A DNA stretch of 64,000 bases from Armatimonadota bacterium. GTDB lineage: Bacteria > Armatimonadota > Chthonomonadetes > Chthonomonadales > CAJBBX01. The notes beneath the pieces were generated by a model. It was given only the letters and a program-made list of their open reading frames with translations, was not told the origin of the DNA and did not search any database. The DNA is taken from the NCBI GenBank assembly GCA_026392115.1, contig JAPLCQ010000086.1, forward strand, positions 57,272 through 121,271. The letters are read 5' to 3'. The translations under genes and the position numbers were made by a program. Of the stretch, positions 17,562 to 25,707 are shown piece by piece. Each line of letters begins with the position of its first letter. Positions within the stretch are counted from its first letter, which is position 1.

Positions 17562-18047
17562 ATGGACATGGAGCGCGCGCGGCCGAGCTGGGACGAGTAC
17601 TTCATGCAGATCGCCGGGCAGGTGGCCACCCGCGCCACGTGCCCCAGACGGTCGGTGGGCGCCGTCATCGTCAAGGATCGGCGAATCCTCACCTCGGGCT
17701 ACAACGGCGCCCCGGCCGGCTTACAGCACTGCCCTTCCGGTGGCCCGGACCATGACTGGCCCGAGGGCTGCATGCGCGGCGGCCACTGCATCCGCACCGT
17801 TCACGCCGAGCAGAACGCCATCGTGCAGGCGGCGCTGAACGGCGTCTCCACCCGCGACGCCACGCTCTACGTCACCTGCCAGCCCTGCAGCAACTGCGCC
17901 AAGATGGTCATCAATGCGGGCATCCTGAAGGTCGTGTTCGACGGCGACTATCCCGATGACTTCGCCATGGAGATGTTCCGGGAGGCGCAGATCGAGGTGC
18001 TGAGGCTCCGTCCCGACGCCGGAGGGGTGGGAGAGAAGCTGCTGTGA
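17562..18047 (+). CDS. comEB: Deoxycytidylate (dCMP) deaminase, ComEB-like
   Basis: The 161-aa zinc enzyme converts dCMP to dUMP, the thymidylate synthase substrate. Zinc ligands are visible in TVHAEQNAI (His, with the catalytic Glu) and CQPCSNCAK (two Cys). The insertion HCPSGGPDHDWPEGC-MRGGHC before the HAE motif is typical of dCMP deaminases rather than free cytidine deaminases. The ATG lies 2 nt after the glyA stop, so it is probably translationally coupled; a second ATG at 17568 is possible. The stop overlaps the GTG of the next gene. Confidence 0.9.
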   Translation: MDMERARPSWDEYFMQIAGQVATRATCPRRSVGAVIVKDRRILTSGYNGAPAGLQHCPSGGPDHDWPEGCMRGGHCIRTVHAEQNAIVQAALNGVSTRDATLYVTCQPCSNCAKMVINAGILKVVFDGDYPDDFAMEMFREAQIEVLRLRPDAGGVGEKLL

Positions 18048-19048
18048 TCGCCATGGCCACGGCGTTCATGCTCGCTCTGAGCGTCTCGTGGCTCCTGACG
18101 CCCGCCGTCGGAAGGTTGGCATGGAAGTACGGGGCCGTCGCCCAGCCGCGCGACCGCGACGTCCACACCGAACCCACGCCGCGTTGGGGCGGCATCGCCA
18201 TCTACGCCGGCGTCGTACTCGCCGCGCTGGTCACCGTGACGTTCCGACATTGGCGCACCGACGGCGACCATGGCTGGACCCCGCAGCTTGCCGGAGTGCT
18301 GCTCGCGGGGACCGTGGTGGCCGCAGCCGGCCTGGTGGACGATCTGCGCGAACTGAGCGCGGCCAAACAGATTGCCGCCATCGTGGGCGCCGCCTGCATC
18401 CTGCTCTACTTCGGCGTTCGGATCGAGGGCGTGCGCAACCCCTTCGTCGGTGACGTCGCCGGCGGCTTTGTGCCCAACAGCTGGATCGCCCTGTCGCCGC
18501 TGGTCGGTGGGACGCTGACGATCCTCTGGGTCCTCGTGGTGACCAAGACCGTGGACGCCATCGATGGGCTCGACGGCCTGGCCGCCGGCGTATGCGCCAT
18601 GTCCGCCGGGAGCCTGGCGCTCCTCGCGCTGGCCTCGCGGCAGCACGACGGGCCCACCGTCGCCCTCGTCGCCGCCGCGGCGTCCGGGGCCTGCGTGGGC
18701 TTCCTGCGGCACAACTTCAACCCCGCGCGCATCTTTATGAGCACGGTGGGCAGCCAGTTCCTGGGCTTCACGCTGGCTGCGCTGGCCGTGATGGGCGCCT
18801 TCAAGGTGGCGGCCGCCCTATCGGTGGTCCTGCCGGTGCTGGTCTTCGGCGTGCCGATCTTCGACTACATGCACGTCCTGACGCGGCGCTTCATGCACGG
18901 CGCCCCGCTGACCCAGGCCGATCAGCGGCACCTGCACCACCGGCTGCTGGCCCGCGGCCTCACGCACCGGCAGGCCGTCTATGTCATCTACTTCTGCACG
19001 GCGCTGCTCTGCATCGGCGCCTTCGCCATGTTGAGGTACTCACACTGA
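18044..19048 (+). CDS. wecA: Undecaprenyl-phosphate N-acetylhexosamine-1-phosphate transferase (WecA/TagO/MraY superfamily)
   Basis: A 334-aa polytopic membrane enzyme with about 10-11 helices. Diagnostic cytoplasmic motifs are LVDDLRELSAAKQ (Mg-binding DD), DAIDGLDGLAAG, and the basic-loop motif QRHLHHRLL (HxxH) near the C-terminus. In the family it moves GlcNAc-1-P from UDP-GlcNAc to undecaprenyl phosphate and so starts lipid-linked glycan synthesis. The GTG at 18044 overlaps the previous stop (GTGA); an ATG three codons later is possible. It is the only candidate initiating transferase in the window, so it may prime the polysaccharides made downstream. Exact sugar specificity cannot be read. 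Confidence 0.88.
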   Translation: MIAMATAFMLALSVSWLLTPAVGRLAWKYGAVAQPRDRDVHTEPTPRWGGIAIYAGVVLAALVTVTFRHWRTDGDHGWTPQLAGVLLAGTVVAAAGLVDDLRELSAAKQIAAIVGAACILLYFGVRIEGVRNPFVGDVAGGFVPNSWIALSPLVGGTLTILWVLVVTKTVDAIDGLDGLAAGVCAMSAGSLALLALASRQHDGPTVALVAAAASGACVGFLRHNFNPARIFMSTVGSQFLGFTLAALAVMGAFKVAAALSVVLPVLVFGVPIFDYMHVLTRRFMHGAPLTQADQRHLHHRLLARGLTHRQAVYVIYFCTALLCIGAFAMLRYSH

Positions 19049-20181
19049 TGTCCAGCGGACGCCTTCCGATCCTCTGCGTCTTCGGCACCCGGCCGGACGC
19101 CATCAAGATGGCGCCGCTGGTGCTCGAGCTCCGTTCGCACCCGAGGCTGGAGCCCCGGGTCGTCGTGACCGGGCAGCATCGCGAGCAACTGGACCAGGTC
19201 CTGCGCGTCTTCGGCATCGAGCCGGAGGCCGACCTTGCCATCATGCGGCACGGCCAGACGCTCGCCGATATCACGACCCGGGCGCTTGAGGGCGTAACCG
19301 ACGCCATCCGGCGCGTGAAGCCCGCCGCCGTCCTGGCGCAGGGCGACACGACCACCACCTTCGTCGCCTCGCTGGCCGCGTTCTACGAGCGGACGCCCTT
19401 CGGGCACGTGGAGGCCGGCCTCCGCACGGGCTGTATGTACGACCCCTTCCCCGAGGAGATGAACCGCGTCCTCACGGCCCGCATCGCCTCGTTCCACTTC
19501 GCGCCGACCGAGGATTCCAGGGCGAACCTCCTCCGCGAGGGGACGCCGGACGAGGCGATCTGGGTGACCGGCAACACGGGCATCGACGCCCTTCTCTGGG
19601 TCGCCGGGCGCGAATGGCCGGTGTATGACCCGGCCGTGCGCGAGGCGCTGACCTATCCCGGCAAGGTGGTTCTGGTCACGGCGCACCGGCGCGAGAACTG
19701 GGGCGAGCCCATGGGCCGCATCTGCCGCGCGCTGCAGACCATGGCGGCCGAGGCGCCGGACATGCGCATTGTCTTCTCCATGCACCGCAACCCGGTCCTG
19801 CGGGAGCAGATCACCGGCGCGCTGGGCGGCGTGCCCAACCTCTCGCTTGTCGATCCGCCGGATTACGCCCCCTTCGTGAAGCTGATGCAGAGGGCCGACA
19901 TCATCCTGACCGACTCCGGCGGCGTTCAGGAGGAGGCGCCGAGCCTGGGCGTGCCCGTGCTGGTGCTGCGCAACACGACCGAACGGCCCGAGGGCGTGTC
20001 GGCGGGTTGCGCGACCCTGGTGGGAACGGATGTTGAGACGGTTCTATCCAACTGGCGAAGCCTGATGTCGGCCGCTCCGCGGGCCGGTCGGGCGGCCCCC
20101 TCCGCCCCGATCAACCCCTATGGCGATGGACACGCCTGTGCGCGCATCGCGCAGGTCCTGGAGGAGCGCCTTTGCAGGTGA
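19048..20181 (+). CDS. wecB: UDP-N-acetylglucosamine 2-epimerase, non-hydrolysing
   Basis: The 377-aa GT-B-fold enzyme interconverts UDP-GlcNAc and UDP-ManNAc. Family signatures include FGTRPDAIKMAP at the N-terminus, QGDTTTTF, HVEAGLRTG, PEEMNRVLT, TAHRRENWG, and LTDSGGVQEEAPSLGVPVLVLR with NTTERPEG, where UDP binds. The ATG overlaps the previous stop (TGATG). Together with the preceding wecA-like gene it supplies and primes ManNAc/GlcNAc glycans. Confidence 0.95.
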   Translation: MSSGRLPILCVFGTRPDAIKMAPLVLELRSHPRLEPRVVVTGQHREQLDQVLRVFGIEPEADLAIMRHGQTLADITTRALEGVTDAIRRVKPAAVLAQGDTTTTFVASLAAFYERTPFGHVEAGLRTGCMYDPFPEEMNRVLTARIASFHFAPTEDSRANLLREGTPDEAIWVTGNTGIDALLWVAGREWPVYDPAVREALTYPGKVVLVTAHRRENWGEPMGRICRALQTMAAEAPDMRIVFSMHRNPVLREQITGALGGVPNLSLVDPPDYAPFVKLMQRADIILTDSGGVQEEAPSLGVPVLVLRNTTERPEGVSAGCATLVGTDVETVLSNWRSLMSAAPRAGRAAPSAPINPYGDGHACARIAQVLEERLCR

Positions 20182-21431
20182 CCGATTCCCGCGCGGCCCT
20201 GGACCAGACCGTGAACGCCTGGATGAAGGGCGCGTTCCTGCTGGTCATTCGGCTCTGGGTCGCCTACATGCTGGTGCAGTACGTGGGCTACACGGCCGTG
20301 CGCCTGCAGGCGATCATCATCACCTTGCTGGTGGCGGGCACGCTGGCCTTCGTCATGCGCCCCATCGCCCACTGGATGGCGGGCCAACGCGCGTTCGACG
20401 CGTTTCACTCGGCGCTGGCCTGGCCCTTCATACAGGTGGGCGCCATGGCATCCAGGCGGCTTCGGCCCGACGCGGCGACGGTTCGCCGGCGCGGCCTGGG
20501 CCTCTACCCGCTTCGCATCGTCGCCACGCTCTACACGCTGGTTCTGATGCTCACGGTGACCGTCTACGGCGTGCGTCTCACCACGGATCCGTTCATCACG
20601 GAGATCAAGCGCGTCCAGGACAACTGGACCCCGTACAGCGCGCGCATGCGGGACTACAGCCGCGACGTCACTCTCTGGTACGAGCGGAACGTCAAGCCCG
20701 AGTGGCGGACCTGGATCGAAAAGCAGGTCGGCGGCGACCAGGGCGCGGGCGTGGTTCGCGATCGGGCCACCAGTTGGCTCGGATCGGGGGTGGTGCGCGG
20801 CGCCGAGAGCATCCGGTACATCGTCGAAGTGGTGCTCATGCCGGTCCTGGCGTTCTACTTCGTCATCGACAGCCGGAAGCTCAAGCACATATTCGTGGGT
20901 TCGCTGGGCAAACGGCGCCGCCGCGAGGCGCTCTACCTGCTCCGCCAGTTCTCGGGCATCATGCACAGCTTCGTGGTCAGCCAGTTCGTCCTCTGCCTGA
21001 TCGCGGGCATCGTCGTCGGCATCGGCCTGGCGGCGCTGGGCGTGCCCTATCCGCTCACGCTGGGCCTCCTGGGCGGGATCACGCGGGCCATACCGGTGAT
21101 CGGCTCCATCATCGGCGGCATCCCCATCGTCCTGTTGGCCCTGGTGAGCCAGGGCCCGGTGGTAGCCGCATGGGTGCTCGTCTTCTTCTCGATCCTCCAC
21201 TTCACCGAGAGCAAATTCATCATGCCGCTGCTGATCGGTGACAGTCTCGACCTGCATCCGGTAGTCATCATTGTGGTGCTGCTCGTGGGCGGCGAGTTCG
21301 GCGGTCTGCTGGGCATGTTCTTTGCCGCCCCGGTGGCCGCGCTGGCCCGCGTCATGCTCATGCGCTACTGGATTCGGTCAGGAGCCGCGGACGGCGTTGT
21401 CCCTGGACGTGCAGGGGGCGACTCCGTCTAA
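20172..21431 (+). CDS. AI-2E family (PerM/TqsA-like) membrane transporter
   Basis: The 419-aa protein has two N-terminal helices, a large extracytoplasmic segment and a C-terminal cluster of helices with the family core GGITRAIPVIGSIIGGIP and a FFSILHFTESKFIMPLLIG block. Members export autoinducer-2 in some bacteria or act as ion exchangers; substrate is unknown here. The start is TTG at 20172, with GGAGG 7 nt upstream and overlapping the wecB end; a GTG at 20178 is the alternative. In the comparable Firmicutes neighbourhood this position is held by a different membrane protein, AtpI. Confidence 0.85.
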   Translation: MQVTDSRAALDQTVNAWMKGAFLLVIRLWVAYMLVQYVGYTAVRLQAIIITLLVAGTLAFVMRPIAHWMAGQRAFDAFHSALAWPFIQVGAMASRRLRPDAATVRRRGLGLYPLRIVATLYTLVLMLTVTVYGVRLTTDPFITEIKRVQDNWTPYSARMRDYSRDVTLWYERNVKPEWRTWIEKQVGGDQGAGVVRDRATSWLGSGVVRGAESIRYIVEVVLMPVLAFYFVIDSRKLKHIFVGSLGKRRRREALYLLRQFSGIMHSFVVSQFVLCLIAGIVVGIGLAALGVPYPLTLGLLGGITRAIPVIGSIIGGIPIVLLALVSQGPVVAAWVLVFFSILHFTESKFIMPLLIGDSLDLHPVVIIVVLLVGGEFGGLLGMFFAAPVAALARVMLMRYWIRSGAADGVVPGRAGGDSV

Positions 21432-21433
21432 GG

Positions 21434-21439
21434 TAGAAT
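21434..21439 (+). promoter_or_regulatory. Putative -10 (TAGAAT) of the polysaccharide operon
   Basis: TAAGGTAGAATG (21429-21440) is identical over 12 nt to 53221-53232, which also lies at the head of a polysaccharide gene group. A -35 match at 17 nt is not seen. The transcript would carry a leader of about 130 nt. Confidence 0.5.
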
Positions 21440-21451
21440 GAACCCATCATC

Positions 21452-21553
21452 GGACACCTGCCGCGCGGGTGCCCGGCTGTGTCCATGTCTGTGCGGCGGG
21501 TCCTGCCGCGATAGGCCGGTGGCCGTGACGAAATAGGGTCAAGGCCGATCACC
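21452..21553 (+). other. Structured 5' leader with three hairpins before wzc
   Basis: Three hairpins are readable. The first is GGACAC/GTGTCC closing 21452-21484 with inner pairing; the second is GCGGCGG/CTGCCGC at 21493-21509; the third is a long stem-loop at 21518-21553 closed by GGTG/CACC with inner GCC/GGC and TGAC/GTCA pairs. The third ends just before the AAGGA sequence and the TTG start at 21575. No known riboswitch consensus is recognised; I compared it mentally with the cyclic-di-GMP classes without a match. It could be a regulatory RNA or attenuator. Confidence 0.45.
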
Positions 21554-21574
21554 CAAGGAACAGGTGCCAGTCCA

Positions 21575-23881
21575 TTGGAAGAGACGCAAATCGTTGAACG
21601 CGAGCAATCGCTGCGTGATTATGTAAATCTGCTCCTGCGACGCAAGACGGCGGTGCTCGTCACCTTCGTCATGGCGTGCTCGGTGGGCGTGGTCTATACG
21701 GTGCTCTCGAAGCCCGTCTACCGGTCCAGCGTGCGCGTCGTGGTCAAGGTGGACAAGGGCGGCTTTGGCGGGATGCAGGGCGCCGAGCTCCTGGGCTTGG
21801 CGCTGTCGCCCACTCGCGATGTCCAGACGCAGATCGAAGTGCTGCAGGGCAAAGTGGTCTTCCAAGAAGCCTTGGACCGCACCGGCATTCAGTCGTCTTC
21901 CGTCACGCTCACCGCCACGCAGGTGGGTGAGACCGACGCCATCGAGATCGTGGTTCAGTCGGGTCGCCCCATGGATGCCGAGCGCTTCGGCGCCGTCGTT
22001 CCCGATGTGTACCGCGACTACGTGAAGCGGAACCGGGCCTCCTCGATCTCCAACGCCATCGACTTCGTCAAGAGCCGCCTGAAGGAAGAGACCGAGAAGC
22101 TCACGATGGCCGAGCTCAGCCTCCAGCAGTTCCGTCGCAAGGAGCAGCTGCTCCCCAGCCCCACCGAGGGCGACGGAACCAGCAATGTGGCCGGGCAGTC
22201 CATGAGCAAGGCCCAGCAACTGGCCAACCTCGAAGGCCGCGTCCGCGAGTTGGAGATGACCCTGGCGGGTCAGGTGGCTGGACTGGAAAGCACCCAGGAG
22301 GTTCGCCGCAACCTGCCGGCCAAGCTCGATACGCCGCAGACCACCACGAACAAGGCCGAGATCGACAACCTGAAGAGCACCATCGCCGCGCTCGAGAACC
22401 AGCGTCTGGCGTTGCTCGTGAACTACAAGCCCGCGCACCCCAAGGTGATGGAGATCGACACGCAGATCGCCGACCTGAAGGCCCGGCTGGAGCGCGTGCC
22501 CGCCACCTTCACGGTCACCACCTCCATTCCCAATCCGGACCGGATGCGCTACGACGAGACGATCCGCCAGGCCCAGAGCGCCATGCTCGTGACGCAGGTG
22601 GAGTTGGCCCGCGCCAAGGCCGGCGTCGCACAGATGAAGTCCGGCCTCACACGCCTCATGGCCCTTGAGATCGTGCAGGCGCCCCTGCAGCGCGACCTTG
22701 AGCGATACCGCGACACGGTGAGCCTCCTGACCAAGTCGCAGCAGGACCTGAGCCTCCGCGAGAAGTCCATCGACAACCCGGTTGACACCATCACGCCCGC
22801 GTCCAAGGCCACTCAGGTGGCGCCGCGCCCGCTGGCGAACATGGTCCTGTCGGCCCTGCTCGGCCTCGTCATCGGCGTCAGCGTCGCCTTCCTGCAGGAC
22901 TACTTCGACGACCGCGTCAACGCCGGCGAAGACCTGCGCCGCGTTCTCGGCGCTCCGACCCTTGCGGCCGTTCCGCTGATCGAAGACTCCGAGAGCCGCC
23001 TCATCCACGGCAAGCGCCGCGACTCGTCGCTGATGGAGACGTTCCGCATGCTGCGTACCGGCGTGCGGTTCGCCACCGTCGATGCTCCGGCCTGCTCCCT
23101 GCTGGTTACCAGCGCCTTCCCCGGTGAGGGCAAGTCGCTGATCTCCACCAACCTGGCCACCTCGCTGGCGCTGAACGGCCTCCGCGTGATCCTGGTGGAC
23201 GCCGACCTCCGCCGCCCGTCCATCCACGACAAGTTCGACATCAGCCGCCAGCCCGGCGTCACCAACGTCCTGATCGGCCACACGTCGCTGGACGACGCGC
23301 TGGCCGACGTGGGCGTGCCCGGCCTGAAGGTTCTTCCCACCGGCCCGCTGCCGCCGAACCCGGCCGAGCTTCTCGGCTCACAGGCCATGCGCGACCTGCA
23401 GCAGGACCTGCTGAAGCGCGCCGACATCGTCCTGTACGACTCGCCGCCGCTGCTGGCCGTGGCCGACGCCCAGGTGCTGGCCGCCGATTGCGCCGGCGTG
23501 GTCATCGTGTCGGTCCTCGGCAACGCCCGGAAGAGCGGCCTCCAGTTTGTGGCCGAACTGCTGCACCAGGTGAACGCCAAACTGCTGGGCGTCGTCGTCA
23601 ATAAGGTCAAGGTGGAGCGTGGGTACGGCTACGGCAAGGGCTACGGTTACGGCTCCGGCTACGGCTACGGTTACGGCTACGGTTACGGCTACGGCTACGG
23701 CCGCTACCAGTACTCGTACGGCCACGATTACCACTACGGCCAGATCGAGGACGATAAGTCTGATCGAAGCCTTCGCGACGAGTTTGAGGCGTTGCCGCAT
23801 GCCCGCGAGCACTCGGAGAACGGCGCCACGCTGCCCGAAGGCGAGCAGGAAGGCAAGGACACCAATGCCAAGACTAGCTAA
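21575..23881 (+). CDS. wzc: Wzc-type polysaccharide co-polymerase/tyrosine autokinase with Gly-Tyr repeat tail
   Basis: The 768-aa protein joins a Wzz chain-length domain (N-terminal helix near residue 30, long periplasmic coiled coil ~170-400, second helix LANMVLSALLGLVIGVSVAF ~425) to a cytoplasmic BY-kinase. The kinase shows Walker A SAFPGEGKS (Lys520), Walker A' ILVDADLRRP and Walker B VLYDSPPLL. The C-terminus has the tyrosine cluster that such kinases autophosphorylate, here 16 Tyr, mostly in an uninterrupted GY repeat (about residues 684-718), then an acidic tail. In the family, cycling phosphorylation controls polymer length and export. Start is TTG at 21575, the only reasonable in-frame start. 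Confidence 0.93.
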   Translation: MEETQIVEREQSLRDYVNLLLRRKTAVLVTFVMACSVGVVYTVLSKPVYRSSVRVVVKVDKGGFGGMQGAELLGLALSPTRDVQTQIEVLQGKVVFQEALDRTGIQSSSVTLTATQVGETDAIEIVVQSGRPMDAERFGAVVPDVYRDYVKRNRASSISNAIDFVKSRLKEETEKLTMAELSLQQFRRKEQLLPSPTEGDGTSNVAGQSMSKAQQLANLEGRVRELEMTLAGQVAGLESTQEVRRNLPAKLDTPQTTTNKAEIDNLKSTIAALENQRLALLVNYKPAHPKVMEIDTQIADLKARLERVPATFTVTTSIPNPDRMRYDETIRQAQSAMLVTQVELARAKAGVAQMKSGLTRLMALEIVQAPLQRDLERYRDTVSLLTKSQQDLSLREKSIDNPVDTITPASKATQVAPRPLANMVLSALLGLVIGVSVAFLQDYFDDRVNAGEDLRRVLGAPTLAAVPLIEDSESRLIHGKRRDSSLMETFRMLRTGVRFATVDAPACSLLVTSAFPGEGKSLISTNLATSLALNGLRVILVDADLRRPSIHDKFDISRQPGVTNVLIGHTSLDDALADVGVPGLKVLPTGPLPPNPAELLGSQAMRDLQQDLLKRADIVLYDSPPLLAVADAQVLAADCAGVVIVSVLGNARKSGLQFVAELLHQVNAKLLGVVVNKVKVERGYGYGKGYGYGSGYGYGYGYGYGYGYGRYQYSYGHDYHYGQIEDDKSDRSLRDEFEALPHAREHSENGATLPEGEQEGKDTNAKTS
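23627..23705 (+). repeat. In-frame GGCTAC/GGTTAC tandem repeat in wzc
   Basis: Alternating GGCTAC and GGTTAC hexamers, interrupted by an AAG-containing and a TCC-containing unit, encode the GY-repeat tail. The near-identical hexamers are prone to slippage in 6-nt steps, which would change the number of phosphorylatable tyrosines without breaking frame. Confidence 0.85.
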
Positions 23882-25043
23882 CATACTGGCGTGCTTGTTC
23901 GCCGCGGTCCTCGCCTTGACGATCGCAGCGCCAAGCTTCGCCGCAGTGGACGACACGCAAGGCCCCGAGTACATCATCGGCATCGATGACGTTCTGGCCA
24001 TCAGCGTCTCCAACCGGCCCGAACTCGGCGGCGCCGCCACCGTGCTCACCGACGGCACCATCTCGGTGCCCGAGGTGGGCCTGGTCAAGGCGGCCGGCAA
24101 GACCTCCAAGCAGTTGGCGAAGGAGATCGAGGAAGGTCTGGCCAAGCTCTACAACAACGTGACCGTGACCGTTGCCGTGACCTCGGCCAAAGCCTACCGG
24201 GTTCGCGTCCTGGGCGCCGTCAAGGTTCCGGGCGCGGTTCCGTTCCGGCCGGGCATGAAGCTCGTCGACGCCGTGCTGCTCAGCGGCGGCATCACCGGCA
24301 AGCCCGGCCGCATGCGGGGCCGCCTCGTCCGCGGCACCGGCAACGCAACGGAACTGAACATCAACGCGGCGCTCGAGAAGCCCGAGTCCGCCGCCAACGT
24401 CGACCTTCAGACCGACGATCTGGTCGTGCTGGACGAGACGGACCCCGCCAAGAGCAAAATCTACGTCATGGGCCGCGTCAAGAGCCCCGGCGCGTTCGAC
24501 GAGGGCGAGGACGGCCTCTACCTGCTGGCCGCGCTGACGCTGGCCGGCTACCCCATGGACGACGCGGCGCTCACCAAGTGCTATGTCCAGCGCGGCGGCG
24601 AGAAGCTCCCGGTCAACCTGTACGAGTCCGTCGGCAAGGGCCGCCTGGACCCCACGATCCAGGCGATGGTCCTCCGGGCGGGCGATATCCTCGTCGTCCC
24701 GGCCATCGACAACAGGTTCCAGGTGATGGGGCAGGTGACGAAGCCGGGCGAGTTCCCGATCCCGGAGACCCGTGACATCCGCGTGCTGGACGCCATCGGC
24801 CTGGCCGGCGGCCCCACGCAGGTGGCCGACCTGAAGAAGGCGGGCATCTTCCGCGTCACCGACGGCAAGCCGACCCTCATCAAGGTCGATCTGGTCAAGA
24901 TGCAGCGCTCCGGGGACATGACGAAGAACTTCGTCCTGCAGAAGGACGACATGCTCTTCCTGCCCATGCGCGGCCCGGCCAGCTTCCGGATGGAATCCCT
25001 CACGTCGCCGCTCAGCCTGCTCTACTACCTGGGCCGGCTGTAG
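23865..25043 (+). CDS. Polysaccharide export protein with SLBB domains (Wza-like)
   Basis: The start is the ATG at 23865 (AAGGA 5 nt upstream), which opens a signal peptide (ILACLFAAVLALTIAAPSFA) and overlaps the wzc end by 17 nt; 392 aa. After cleavage comes a poly-export domain (YIIGIDDVLAISVSNRPELG to VTVTVAVT), then three SLBB-type beta-grasp units, each opened by a segment like YRVRVLGAVKVPGAVPF, IYVMGRVKSPGAF or FQVMGQVTKPGEFPI. Wza proteins form the outer-membrane export channel. No lipobox Cys and no obvious C-terminal amphipathic helix are seen, so it may be a periplasmic or partial channel variant. It pairs with Wzc. Confidence 0.9.
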   Translation: MPRLANILACLFAAVLALTIAAPSFAAVDDTQGPEYIIGIDDVLAISVSNRPELGGAATVLTDGTISVPEVGLVKAAGKTSKQLAKEIEEGLAKLYNNVTVTVAVTSAKAYRVRVLGAVKVPGAVPFRPGMKLVDAVLLSGGITGKPGRMRGRLVRGTGNATELNINAALEKPESAANVDLQTDDLVVLDETDPAKSKIYVMGRVKSPGAFDEGEDGLYLLAALTLAGYPMDDAALTKCYVQRGGEKLPVNLYESVGKGRLDPTIQAMVLRAGDILVVPAIDNRFQVMGQVTKPGEFPIPETRDIRVLDAIGLAGGPTQVADLKKAGIFRVTDGKPTLIKVDLVKMQRSGDMTKNFVLQKDDMLFLPMRGPASFRMESLTSPLSLLYYLGRL

Positions 25044-25049
25044 AACCTT

Positions 25050-25109
25050 GGCCCCGCGCCGCTGGTGGACCCCGCGATCCTGTGCGGCGGCGACCTGCGG
25101 CGCGGGGCC
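25050..25109 (+). terminator. Hairpin terminator after the wzc-export gene pair
   Basis: GGCCCCGCGCCGC (25050-25062) and GCGGCGCGGGGCC (25097-25109) form a perfect 13-bp stem with a 34-nt loop, followed by TTTGTG. The weak U-tract and long loop suggest partial termination, lowering expression of downstream genes relative to wzc. No clear promoter was seen between here and rfbC. Confidence 0.6.
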
Positions 25110-25152
25110 TTTGTGCGTGTAGCCCCAAGAGGGCCTCAGGAGCGGTGCGGCA

Positions 25153-25707
25153 GTGCTCAGGGATGCTTCGGAAGTCGGCGGCGTCATCGTTCTCACGACC
25201 GCAGCCCATTGCGATGACCGCGGCTACCTGGTCGAGACGTGGCGCGAGGAGCGGTGTCGGGCGGCGGGCATCGATGCCCGTTTCGTGCAGGACAACCTGT
25301 CCGTCTCGCACAGAGGCGTTCTGCGCGGGCTCCACTTCCAGCATCCGGCGCCGCAGGGCAAGCTCGTGTACGTGCTACAGGGCTCGATCTGGGACGTGGG
25401 CGTGGATCTGCGCCGCGGTTCGCCAACGTTCGGCGACCATGTGGCAATGGAGCTCTCCGCCGAGAACGGGCTACAGGTCTACCTGCCCGAGGGCATGGCC
25501 CACGGCTTCTACGTGACCAGCGACAGCGCCCTCGTGGCGTACAAGTGTACCTCCACCTATCAGCCGGGGGGCGACCGCGGCCTGCGCTGGGATGATCCGG
25601 CATTGGGGATCGCCTGGCCCAAAGGACTGCGGGCGCTCTCGCCCAAGGACAGCGCCCTACCGCTTCTGACCGACATATCTAGGGAGGACCTGGTGGAATG
25701 GACCTGA
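25153..25707 (+). CDS. rfbC: dTDP-4-dehydrorhamnose 3,5-epimerase-like protein
   Basis: A 184-aa RmlC-type cupin. The active-site histidine is His61 in LRGLHFQ, the catalytic region continues with DVGVDLRRGSPTFG, and YKCTSTYQP holds the second conserved Tyr. It epimerises C3 and C5 of dTDP-4-keto-6-deoxyglucose on the way to dTDP-L-rhamnose. Start GTG at 25153 has AGGAG 10 nt upstream. It overlaps the next gene by 10 nt. The dehydratase (rfbB) and reductase (rfbD) are not in the window, so the pathway must be completed elsewhere, or the protein serves a different dTDP sugar. Confidence 0.88.
   Translation: MLRDASEVGGVIVLTTAAHCDDRGYLVETWREERCRAAGIDARFVQDNLSVSHRGVLRGLHFQHPAPQGKLVYVLQGSIWDVGVDLRRGSPTFGDHVAMELSAENGLQVYLPEGMAHGFYVTSDSALVAYKCTSTYQPGGDRGLRWDDPALGIAWPKGLRALSPKDSALPLLTDISREDLVEWT

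Noticed and set aside
21440..21574. Cyclic-di-GMP riboswitch before wzc
   Set aside because: The conserved GEMM core features are not found; only generic hairpins are seen.
23619..23864. Upstream extension of the SLBB export protein into wzc
   Set aside because: The extension is Thr/Ala/Arg-rich out-of-frame translation of the GY repeat; the ATG at 23865 begins a proper signal peptide with a ribosome site.
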